The notes below the pieces were generated by a model that made no database searches, had not been told where the DNA came from, and worked only from the letters and a program-made list of their open reading frames with translations. A program made the translations under genes and the position numbers. From positions 2,418,001 through 2,482,000 of the forward strand of contig JAILWY010000006.1 of NCBI GenBank assembly GCA_022113835.1: a stretch of DNA of 64,000 nucleotides. The letters run 5' to 3'. This document shows positions 1 to 10,594 of this stretch, piece by piece (position 1 is the first letter of the stretch; every line of letters starts with the position of its first letter). The DNA comes from Atopsyche davidsoni. Lineage: Eukaryota > Arthropoda > Insecta > Trichoptera > Hydrobiosidae.

Positions 1-1180
1 TCTATAGTAGAACAATCGACCGGAATTCCCTTAAATTAATAACATATTTTCGGTCACTCATAATAGGTCTACACTTGCATATAACGATTTAAATTCTTGC
101 TCAGTATCAGCGGCACCGAAACTTAATTAGTTGAGACTCCTGGCCACGATGTCTGTGGAAGTGTTTAATCAATTCCCATGGAAAAAATTTCTCGGCATTG
201 AATGTGAATCGATTACCCGATAATTGTAAAAAAGTGTTAAATGTTTTATTTAAAACAAAATTAGCTCGACTCGTGATATTTAATTTCACAATATTATCTT
301 CCGTTCCCCTCTAATAAGATAGCAACTCGATAACAGAACGTCGCACTTGACGCGAGCACTCAGGTAAAAAAACAACCCCGATTCCGTTTTTCTTTGTTTT
401 CCCAGCTAAAATGTTTGCCTTGGAACAAATCTCTCATCTTCCACTTGATTTGAGGATAGAGATGCCTGGCCTCTCGAGTTTTAAAGAGCTTTTTTACTAA
501 GTAGCGTGGTCGGCATTTGGTACTATCCTGCATTAATAAACAGACCGCGGAGAGAGGGCAGGAAATCCGCGACCATAATGGGAAATTTTGGATAAAATTG
601 TTCGATAATGAATAAAGTACTGCATATTGTATTGTAATACAAAATACAAATAATATATGACGCATTGTTGAGCTTTATTTTTAGCCTCAACAACCATATT
701 TATAAAATTTAGAAATGACTCTTTTGATAAAGCATAAAAATCTAGTGCAGTCGCGGTTTTGCATTAATGCATAAATTAAAGAAAAAAAATAAATTGTTGT
801 TTTGCTGACAAATTATATTTTTAGTTATATAATAGATAAAATATATGAACAAATAACCAATAATAAATACGCCATGCTACAAGAGCTGCATGATATATAC
901 ATTTCGATGCAACGAGAGTTCTTTGTGAGATATTGTAGTGATGAAAAACCACATAAATAAACAAGTGTATGGTGCAAACACCAGCTTATCTATGTTGTAT
1001 ACTGCCTGTATGATTAAGATTAAATCTTTTTGGGTATAATTTGAGACTAACATCTACTCCAAATTCTTTAAAATTTAACTTAGCATTTAAAATAAAATTA
1101 TTTCTTGTTATAAGTCAATTTTAAATGCGTGCTAAAATTTTACATAATCCAAGACAAAAAGTTTAAAAACGATAATATTT
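1..1180. other. AT-rich spacer, no gene recognised
   Basis: AT-rich DNA with two short minus-strand open frames (107-289 and 360-665). Neither has a recognisable domain, a signal of coding composition or splice-site context I can defend. I see no repeat structure beyond homopolymer runs. Confidence 0.6.
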
Positions 1181-1234
1181 TGTATGTGTGTGTGTATGTG
1201 TGTGTGTGTGTATGTGTGTGTGTGAGTGTGTGTG
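1181..1234. repeat. TG/GT microsatellite
   Basis: An impure TG dinucleotide tract, interrupted by TATG and GAG variants. It is a simple sequence repeat likely to vary in length between individuals. Its alternating purine-pyrimidine makeup could favour Z-DNA, which is inference only. Confidence 0.95.
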
Positions 1235-4200
1235 ATAACTTATACTTCTCTTTAAAAGCAATAAATGTTTAAATTTTCCCTCTGCTTTCTGCACATAGTC
1301 AAGTGGTGGGTAGCTTTTCAGCATTCACAAAATGCTCCTCAGTAGAGTCAGTCTTTGTTTTCGTTTGGATTAGTTCTATGAAATTTAAAACCTTTAATTT
1401 ATTCAGCCTTCAGCTTGCAGGCTCTCTTTTTAGACATTGAAGCGAAGTGTTGGAACCCCGGCGCTTTTCATGATGTTAAACAAAAGCTCGCTCTTATATT
1501 CTACACTAGTACTTTACGTTGAATAAAAAGTAAATTATTATTCGGATTCATTTATAAATTTGTGTACGACAAAGATGTTTCATCAACTTTACAATGTAGG
1601 AGTTTATTTTGAAAGGAGTTTGTTATCTCTTTTGATGTTTTTTATTTAAGTATATATATGTTTAACTTTTGATTTGAACACAAATTATGCAGGCAAAATA
1701 TTATGTTTTTAAGTGTGTGGCGGTTTAAATCATGTAATTGAAATAAGTTAAAGAATTATGTTTAGTGGTAGGTCGAATAATAGAAGATATTCAAGTTAAA
1801 GTTTTTCAAACGATTTATAATTATAATAAAAGAACACAAGTGAAAGAAATACAAATGTGAGTTGTTTTTAGCAATAATTGTTGATTGGCGTTATATTTTA
1901 TTAAATATGTCCGGCCTTGGCTTATATTATTCTTAATAATTAAATTTGTCATCACTATAATATGTCAATAAGGAAAATAAATATGTTTTTGGATAGGCCA
2001 TGAGACATTTTATTATGAGTCAATGATTTTGTATTATTAGTGAAAATAATTCCACAAATATCTAAAATTTTCACCTCAAATATTGAGATAGTTTCGTCTA
2101 TAATTTAAGTCTTTGAAACACTTAGCTTTTCTAACGTCTAGTGGCTGGTTTGATGTAACTCGATTTACACGGATAACTCAGTTTTAAGTCTATTTTACTC
2201 GTAGGATGAGAGTTTAAGTGAGAGTTGAGCTTGAACCAGCTTTTTATATAACCTTTTTACAAACACTTACTTAAAAGCTATAGTTTCAATAAAGTAACTT
2301 AGTTTCTTATCGTGTTTAAAGGACATAGATCACACATTAAATCTTATTTTATTAAAAATCATTAGAATTATCATTCGATTAAATTATATAAAAACTGAAA
2401 AATTATTAAATTAATTTTATATTGATAATTAGTTTTTTTTTTTTTAAACCCAAATTGACTCCTGATAATAGCACATTACGGTACATACAGCACGAGTGTT
2501 TAGGTTTTATATTTATATTGTTATATACTATCAAATGTAATGCACCTTTAGAATTAAAGCTACAAACTTTCAGCAAATAAAATTACCCCAAAAATGTGAT
2601 TTCAGTATTGTTTATCTTATCACACGGCTCAAGCATTTTTTCCGGTTTAATAATTTGCATGTTTCATGTTTAACACGGAATGTTCTTGAAGAATAATCAT
2701 ACATTTTTAAGTGTTGTCTACGATAATTAAACATCGATCAATTTAATAGAATATTTCCGCCCGCCCGTGTGGTAGAACAAAAGCCACGGGAAACTTTATC
2801 GTCAGGAAAATCATACATACACTATGAATTCTCCTTAAAAACAACACTATTGTTTTTTTTAAAGTAGAAAGCCTTCATTGTTCTATTGTTTCCTTTTTTA
2901 TGGGCAAATCAGTTTCCTTGTTTACCTCGGCCCGATTTCAGTGAAAGTTCTTTAAAGAAGTTTTATTGCGCGTATCGAAAGGCAACGTAAACGTTAATGG
3001 ACTGTTTTTTTTATTGAAGAAACGGTGGAAACTTTCGGTTACGTTGTGTGTGTTTCTTTGCATATCATGAATACAAAATATTACAATTAGTTTAAAACAG
3101 AATGAAACAATTAAATCTGAATTATTTATTCAATAATATAAGGCATTAAAAACCTTCTTCTTGCAATGAGATAATCGAAAATATTTATTATAAAAAACTG
3201 CGACTCTTACCTAAGGTATGAATAAAAGTTTGGAGAGTTGTTAATTTATCAGGCTTGTCAATAAAAAATATTTTTATATTTTGACTAAATATAATAATTA
3301 TCTTAAGAACCTACATATGAATTGAATAAACATAAGCGGGCATGATAATGATTTGTAAAAAGGATAAAAGGTCGATTTACACACTATATTTCTGAGGTAA
3401 TTCCATTTTTATTGATATTATCTGTAATTGATATAATTATTTTAACATTTAAACCAAAAATGTGACAACACTGGATGTTAAGAAATTATATACAAGCGAT
3501 TAGTAATACGCCTGCGGCCCATCGCAAACCTTTGTACTCTGGATGTTATCAAAATTGCGATTTTCAGGTTCAATTTTAATTAGAAAGCAAAAATATTACA
3601 AGAAAGTAATATTACTTGTCTAAGCGCACACAAAATACCCAACAAAGAAAGTCTCACAAAATCTACTCTACAAAGCTAAACAAGAATAAATATTCTTTCC
3701 TTTGGGGTTGTTTTGTTCATTGTAGGTATTTTGTTTGCTGATTGTTTGGTAAGGTTTTAATTGGGGAAATCATATTATGACTGCGGGTTGCGCCGGCGGC
3801 TGGTGGCTGAAGTGTAACCCTTCGAAGGCTTTCACCTCGAGGCATTTAAGGTTCTCCACGGCTTCTGTTTGCAGCTGAAAGGGCGCTGGTGGACGACAAC
3901 AAGCCATTTATTTACAAGCGAATTTTAAAAGGTGTCAAGAGAACGCGTCTCCTTTGCCTATGTAAAGAAATGAACTCGAGAGAATTAATACTCTTGTAAA
4001 ATTAATTATTTATTAGAAACACAATGATGCTAAATTATTGCAAAATTATTGGCAAATAATACATAACGAAATGAACAAAGTATATTTTAAAAAAAGCCAT
4101 TTTACTAAAACACACAAAATAAATTGTTCATTTTTTCTTTTATGTGTAAAACTCAATAAAAAATACTTTGTCAAACAAATTAATATTTCACAATGTTTTG

Positions 4201-4989
4201 ATTATTTAGATGAAATATGTTAAGCATGCGATCGCATCGATTGTACTAAATAGTTTAATTATTGGTTTAGTAAAGACTTCCAAGCAAATATATTATCAGT
4301 ATTATAATTATAGTACATCGTCATTGTTCAGTCCAAATAAGTATTGCGAAATTAAGACATAACTATCGATAATTCCATTTATAACTAGTAATGAAAGCTG
4401 TGAAAAACTTTCTTTGCATCAAGAAAATATTTTATATCATATTGATATTGAATTATTATTAAAATTTAAATTACAAACAAGCATGAATTTAATTGACACA
4501 GTGCATATTATGAGTGCAAATGCGTTTGTGAGCATATAAAACAATTAAATATTTTCGCGTACATAATAGGTGGATATTTTACTGTATTTGTTTACATAAT
4601 GTTTAACTAATGCGGGTTGGGAAAAATCAATGTATCTGTGCCCCACTAATGGAGCACTACACATGTGTAATTATGTTAATTAAGAGTGTACCTGCACAGG
4701 TGAGTGCCTTAATGGCCCGTGGCTGTTTGTGTTGATTGTAATTCAATTGAGATGATCAAAGACAGCGGAAGCAATCTGGTCCAGACTGAACTAGTTTTAG
4801 GGGTAGACTTAAACACAAGTGACATCCGTACATCATACGTCAGTCAGCATATTATCTCTGCAGTAATATGTGCCTGAATACTATAAACATCTGACTGACT
4901 AGTTAGTGTATTATCAACGATTCAAATAATTTGACGCTTAAATTGAAATCAAGACCGAATGGAATAACTTACATGTATATATATATATA
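1235..4989. other. AT-rich spacer with one GC-richer islet
   Basis: No gene recognised. The only compositional break is a GC-rich islet at about 3780-3910, containing GCGCCGGCGGCTGGTGG-like sequence. It has no long open frame and could be a regulatory element or a hidden exon. The stretch ends in a short TA run at 4976-4989. Confidence 0.55.
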
Positions 4990-5210
4990 CAGGGTTAGGC
5001 AGGGAGGTATGAGTAAGGAAGGGAGGTCCAAACCTCCCTACCTCTTTCAAATCATTCACATGATTTAAAATAACAGTTACACACTCATTTTCAGTGTGTA
5101 GCTTGAATGTTGCTATTACAAAAATCTCTGGACGAGCAGATATTTCACTCTTTATCCTCACCTCGCGTGGTGCCCCGTTCAAATCATCCATACCTTCCTG
5201 CCTAACCCTG
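4990..5210. mobile_element. Non-autonomous DNA transposon (MITE), 221 bp
   Basis: Terminal inverted repeats of 22 bp lie at 4990-5011 and 5189-5210. They begin CAGGGTTAGGCAGG and differ at one position between the two ends. The CAGGG-type terminus is common in hAT-like elements, but no 8-bp target duplication is evident (TA run on the left, GACCTTTC on the right), so the superfamily is uncertain. A minus-strand open frame of 80 codons (4949-5191) spans the element but matches no transposase I recognise. Confidence 0.75.
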
Positions 5211-6581
5211 GACCTTTCGTTATTATCACCATGAGGTCATTTTGTCTCACTACGAAAATCCATATTGCGATTTAAATATTTTTCAGGGCTATTTTTAACA
5301 ATTTCAACTTTTTAGATTTTAAATTTAATTATAGCGTTGCGTTTGAATATCACAGTACTATAAAAAGATGTGCCCGCCGAGCTTCCGTGTAGAACGATAT
5401 TAAATAATTTTTCCAGTCACGACTGGTGTGTCTCTGAATTATTGAGATTCAACTGTCGATCCTCTGAACGGTTATTTCAGGAGAAATATCTTACTTGTTT
5501 ATGACTCGTTAACATTAGACTATTTATGTGAAATAATTTGTAGTTTCCTTGTAGTAAATTCATAAACTATTCACACATCACCAAGCGTAGAATATTTTAT
5601 GCCAACTCCTAAGTTTCTTACTTTTCATCAAATTAAATGTTTGTATTTATTCATAATTAAAAAGGAAACCATATTTTATTTCAACTACACAAATTAACTT
5701 TATGCATGGACATTTCGTTGCGATCAGAGTTTCCATGAACGCATGGATATTTTAAATAAAATGTTTCCTTCTCTATTTTTAAAACATCTTCATAATTTTA
5801 CAGCTATACCCTTTGAGAAAAAGTTCTTTGAAATCGAGAAATGTTTTTTTGAACCTAAAACTCCACTGAATGATATTTAAGTCCAAGTCTATTTTTTTTT
5901 CATTTAATAGTAGAGATGCACATTTATTTTGAGTGGTCTTATATTCATTCATTCAAATCGAATAAAATGCAAAGAGCGTTTTGGCCACAAATAAAGCTGG
6001 TGGCTATCAAATCAATACAAATTTGTAAAAGTATGACATATATTGATAATAAAATTAATTCTAATATATTTGGTTAATTGAGTTTGTCAATTATATAGAG
6101 CAATAGAAAATGATAGTAGTAGCTTAGTCTATTTGGTTAATAAATGTTAAAGCAACAAAATATATACATTCATAATTATCAATACATTGGTGGTATTTTC
6201 TTTATCCTGATTTTATAATAGTGGCAAAACTAGTTCTAAAATCATCTGCGGAGATTGTGTGTAGCCTTCGTATGACGGAAGCTCGCCTGATCCTTTGACA
6301 ATCAACAACTGTTGATGAAAGCGAGACACGATATCCTTTGCATGCTACAAGCCTCGTCTTACGAGGCCCTGACAGGAGCTGTCAACTGCACGTCGCTTGA
6401 TATGACCAGAGGGGCGCGTCGGCGGCTGAAGGACAAGGCAGACCTTACCGAGAAATATGTAATGCTATGGTATGTGCTCGGTAGGGACTGTTCTCGTGAT
6501 TAAGGGAATATTTCCACTTGGTTACTGTCACAAACAAAACTGTTGAATAGATTTTTTAAATACAAACATTTCAAAGGCTTT
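5211..6581. other. AT-rich spacer with GC-richer islet
   Basis: No recognised gene. A GC-richer islet at about 6245-6505 contains a 63-codon + strand open frame (6312-6503) with no known domain. It could be an exon fragment or regulatory DNA. Confidence 0.5.
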
Positions 6582-6812
6582 CATAGGTGGCCAACCTATG
6601 GCCCGCGGCCCATATTATTTATTTTTGGCCCGCGGAGCATATGCAAACATTTTTTTTTAATTGTATATAAAACCACCAATAGAATATTCCATTGAGCGCA
6701 GTTCGTATCATATAATATTTATGGAAGTAGCCCAGTCTCATCTTAATCTATCTCACAGTCAATCTCATTTCATTAATTTGTCCCGGCAGCTGAAAAAGGT
6801 TGGCCACCCATG
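6582..6812. mobile_element. hAT-like non-autonomous element, 231 bp
   Basis: The left end reads CATAGGTGGCCAACCT and the right end, read in reverse complement, reads CATGGGTGGCCAACCT, so these are terminal inverted repeats of 16 bp with one mismatch. Just inside the left end are two GGCCCGCGG motifs, a combination (GGTGGCCAACC plus GGCCCGCGG) familiar from hAT-superfamily MITEs. No transposase coding remains. The flanks both contain CTTT but no clean 8-bp duplication, so the insertion is probably old. Confidence 0.7.
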
Positions 6813-8380
6813 CTTTATAGTAAATGTGTGATTTTTTTATCAATTTATTGCATGGTTGGATTTGATTTTTTTTTTCAGATTCTGTAAGAACAGGTAAGGT
6901 TTTATTGCTGAAAATTTGTACTAATATATATCAAATAATTGTAGATTCTGTTTATTTTTAAAAAATGTATATAATTTGTGTATTGTGCTTCTAGCATTTT
7001 GAGTAGTTGTTTCATGAGTAAACCGTTTAACCTCAAGAAATATGTTTGAAATATTTTATTTATATCATTTTTGAAGGAGAAAAATAATGAATTCTTAAAA
7101 GAAATAAACGCTTAAAAAACTATATTTTTATTTAAACGATGCAATATTTCTGAAAATACTGCCTTTTGAATAGCTTTCCCCCAGTTTAACATAACATATT
7201 AGAGTGTTGTATCACGAAGTAAGCTATAACCAACCCACCAATAACTTTATGGGGCTGTTACGTCATAATTTAAAGGTTAAATGATATACTTAATTTGGAT
7301 TTATAAGGCCGGAAATAGTGGTGTGTGATATACGCCTCGGCTTTGCATACGAGCGCTTACCTGGCGCCGGAATGAAAATTTACTACGAGACGTATGTACC
7401 CCGACCCGCTGGCTGGCATTCGTATTCTTACGTGTTCTTCAACAACAACACCGGCTTATTGTTTTTTTTTAACAAATTATAAAATAATATACTTAAATAA
7501 TATATTAAAAAATGCAAGGAGAATCTTTACGACTGCTGTAGAATCACTGTTTGGGGCTATTCGAAAATTTTCAGTCATCTGAAAATTCATCACCCCGCAT
7601 TTAAAAGCCTTCTTAAATAGTTTATTTCAAAGCTGTGAAATAAATGAACCATATAAGTATTATTCATTGATTGTTCCGCGATCTTACTTATAAATAAAAA
7701 AATATGACGTTCAATTTTGACATGAGATAGACTACATGGCCTACATTTATAAATTACTCAGGCGTGCGTCACTGATTAGTGTTCCTCTTAAGATATTTCT
7801 AATTATTATATTATATCATTAACAAAAAAATATAAGAATATATTTTATAAAATATATTCAAAACTCAATTGATATTTAATGCAGTGATCAATTTTTTTAA
7901 ATACTTTCCAATAACAGGTATAGTAAAAATTGGTTCTAAATGTTTATATAGTATTTTTTGTTGTTGATATTACTTTATTTACTGATATTACTTACAATTT
8001 ATTTAAAACGACAAAAAATAAAATCGACATTTTGACTACATTATTTTATCTGGTTAAAATAAGACGGATTATTTTTTAAATTGACTTATAATGACCGATT
8101 TATAAAAAATGCGACGTGAAGTTGAATTAGTTGAAAATGAAAATTTATATTTAATTTATAATGTCAACTGTAATTTTGTAAAGCACTATGTTATTTATTT
8201 ATTTTATACGTGTAATTTTTTAAAATATACTAAGCATACAATATTATTCTTAAAATTCCTAAACGTTATGCATTCATAACATAAATATAATAAACTGTAG
8301 CTATTAAAAGCAAATTAAAGTAAACTTTATATTCAGCACAATGAAGTGCATATAGTGTATAACTTCAGTGAAACCTCGCT
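6813..8380. other. AT-rich spacer
   Basis: No gene recognised. A short GC-richer patch lies at about 7305-7430. A 62-codon + strand open frame (7394-7582) overlaps it and has no identifiable domain. Confidence 0.55.
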
Positions 8381-8690
8381 TTCTCTCACCTGAAAATACG
8401 CAGTGGGGTGTTTTCGATGGTGATGTAATCAAAACACGTCGATGTAATGGGATATGTTCCATCTCGATATATCCATTTATTTCTATACACGTAAGTGCAC
8501 CCCAGTAGCTGAAAGATCATTACGGGGTGGCAGGGCGCGGGTGTGATTTGCTCGCGTGCGCTCGGGAACAACCTTCCCTCGTGATGTGTAGCCTCGGCGC
8601 CTGCATATTGCACAAGGGTGCAACTCCCCCCTCCCCCTCCCCCTCCCCATCATCCGCCCATAAAAACTCTGAGCGCGCGTGCATTTGAGC
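8381..8690. other. GC-richer islet, possible regulatory element or exon
   Basis: A roughly 300-bp block that is much GC-richer than its surroundings, with several CpG steps (GCGCGGG, GCGTGCGCTCGGG, GAGCGCGCG). It carries a 75-codon minus-strand open frame (8386-8613) of unknown identity and ends in a C-rich tract. A CpG-rich island in AT-rich DNA may mark a promoter or enhancer; I see no TATA or initiator arrangement that proves one. Confidence 0.4.
8624..8648 (-). repeat. C-rich polypyrimidine tract, G-quadruplex candidate on minus strand
   Basis: The + strand is a CCCCCT-type repeat. The minus strand therefore has four G-runs of four to six bases separated by single A residues, which meets the usual sequence rule for an intramolecular quadruplex (four G-tracts of at least three with loops of 1-7). 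Confidence 0.8.
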
Positions 8691-9638
8691 TATTAAATTG
8701 AAATACTGCCATATTTAATTTTTATTTTCGTCATTGTTCGTATTTTATTTTTATGGACGATAATGCAAAGAAACTGCAGAGAAGTGAAAATTAAAACCAA
8801 AAACTCGATTCTTCATATCTTGACAACACAAAAAAACATTTCATTCAGTTTTCTTAAAAAAAATAAAAAAAAACAACAAATGAATAGAACAGAAATAGGT
8901 CTATTGCTTAAAAATTTGTCGTTCCACCATTGACTGTACATTATGTAAAAAAAAGGTCATACGGTCACAATTAACTATTTTTAACGTCTAAGATTACGCT
9001 GTCATATTTTATAAGTCATGAATTGGTAAATATATATAATATAACTTCAAAAGAACATTTGTTATATTTTTTTATAAAAACCTATTTTATTGTTCAACAA
9101 ATACTTGTGGTATAATTTAATGTGTTTTTTTTGTGGATCTGGGAGACTTTTACTATTTAAACAAATACACGCGTCAACTGTATTATTAGCGTAAAAGCAT
9201 TTCACCAAAACTGAGACCGATTATGAAAGCAATGAAAAGAATATATTTACCACGGAGAAACACAGCAAAAGCCCAACGCATTAACAAAACAAACAAAATA
9301 CAAATTTAAAACAAAAAGTTCCCTGCAGCGCGCCTCTATTGATCTCCTGGCAACCGTTCGAACAAGCACTCGTAACTTTTCTCATGAATCTTTGTCAGCA
9401 TTGATTTGTTTCGCAGCGGAAAAGAAAAGAAAATTAGCAAGTGGGCGCCCGAGGCTATTGGCATCCCCGCGATCTGAGATTAGTCATCTCGTGTTGGCAC
9501 GCTTGCTGGACACTACCGAAGCAATAACGTCGATAATTCGCATCAGAAGTATTCGCCTTTGTAGAGATAAAGAGTTCTTCTACTGTTATATGTTAAAGTG
9601 CATTATAGCGGACATTGAATCATTTGTTACATATAATA
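8691..9638. other. AT-rich spacer with GC-richer end
   Basis: No gene recognised. A GC-richer patch at about 9325-9560 lies within an open + strand frame (9392-9724) that runs into the adjacent transposon terminus. No domain is visible in it. Confidence 0.5.
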
Positions 9639-9640
9639 TA

Positions 9641-10169
9641 GGGTGTCCAAAAAGAGTATCGGGTATTTGTTTTAGTGACCGTTATTGCGATATGCTGCGA
9701 AAATATTTGGGCCCAAAGTTTTAACTCAAAAACGTAGTTCCACTTGCCATACATCCAATCAATCAATTGAAGCTGTTAACGAATTATTCCCTAATTAGGT
9801 CATTTCACGTAGAGGTAACATCAACTGGCCTCCCAAAAGCACCGACCTTAGCTCTCGTGACTATTTCGTACGGGGATACCGTAAAAGTAGGGTTTACGAA
9901 AATAATCTGACAAACCTAACGGAATTGAAACAAAACATCAGGTCAGAAATAGTAGCAATATCGAAAGCTATGTATCAGTGTGTTATCAGCAATCTTCGTT
10001 CCAGATTAGAAGAGTGCCAGCAGCGTAACAGTCACCATTTGGATAACATCATCTTTATGAAATAATTTTACATTTTGTATACTTATAATCAACAATAAAA
10101 AAATACTTGATTACTAGTTGTTTTTATTTTACTAAACTTACAAATACCCGATACTCTGTTTGGACATCC
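9641..10169 (+). mobile_element. Internally deleted Tc1/mariner-type transposon
   Basis: The element is bounded by TA dinucleotides (9639-9640 and 10170-10171), the target-site duplication typical of the Tc1/mariner superfamily. Its 30-bp terminal inverted repeats begin GGGTGTCC on the left and GGATGTCC (reverse complement) on the right, with two mismatches over 30 bp. At 529 bp it is far shorter than a full element of about 1.2-1.6 kb. Only the C-terminal part of a transposase gene remains inside, so it cannot supply its own transposase. Confidence 0.88.
9727..10064 (+). pseudogene. Transposase C-terminal fragment (Tc1/mariner-like)
   Basis: Reading + from about 9727, the translation contains CHTSNQSIEAVNELFP, then one in-frame TAG, then ISRRGNINWPPKSTDLSSRD and a YFVRGYRKSRVYE block. 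It ends at a TAA (10062-10064). The WPP-S-DL-DYF-GY-K-VY pattern is the signature of the last catalytic-acidic segment and C-terminus of Tc1/mariner-type DDE transposases that insert at TA. The residue matching the third catalytic acid is the D of the DLSSRDYF region (inference). The N-terminal DNA-binding part and first two acids are missing, so this is a dead remnant with an internal stop. After that stop the frame stays open for about 80 codons, which suggests moderate age. Confidence 0.85.
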
Positions 10170-10279
10170 TATATATCATGAAAAAGTTTTTTTTATTGTT
10201 TGAAGTTATTTGTTGCAATTTTAGGTTATATGTGTTTGTATTGATATTACGTTATATATTTATCAAAAAACTACATTTA

Positions 10280-10594
10280 CGTACGTTCCCATGGGTATTT
10301 AAAATACCATGGGTTGACCGCGTCACAATTGAGAGCGTCTTGCACAGAATGTGCAATGAAAGAGAACTCTTGACGTTTGTAAAGAAGCGTAAGGTTTTAT
10401 ATTTAGGCCACATTTTAAGTAAGTAAAGAATCTTACAAGCCGATTGTCCTAGAAAAAATCTAAAGAAAATAGGGCGATGGAAGGAGGAAGTTTACGTGGA
10501 TGTGGCCGAATGAGTGAGACTGGTCTAGGATATAAATAAGTTCGATGAAATGGTCATCAACCTCCTATGGGAAGAAGCACCAGAAGAAGAAGAA
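10280..10594 (+). pseudogene. Non-LTR retrotransposon (LINE) reverse-transcriptase C-terminal remnant with GAA-rich 3' end
   Basis: The + strand frame ending at 10426 encodes KIPWVDRVTIESVLHRM, NERELL, VKKRKVLYLGHIL. This matches the conserved segment after the reverse-transcriptase domain of many arthropod endonuclease/reverse-transcriptase LINEs (K-PW-DRVTNE-VL-R, ERELL-T-KRRK-YLGH). Beyond the stop the similarity goes on in shifted frames (GRWKEE region, then DINKFDEMVINLLWEEAPEEEE). The segment finishes in a GAAGAAGAAGAA tract (10583-10594), the usual 3' end of this LINE group. Only the last few hundred bases survive, as expected for 5' truncation, and it is frameshifted and inactive. Confidence 0.8.
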
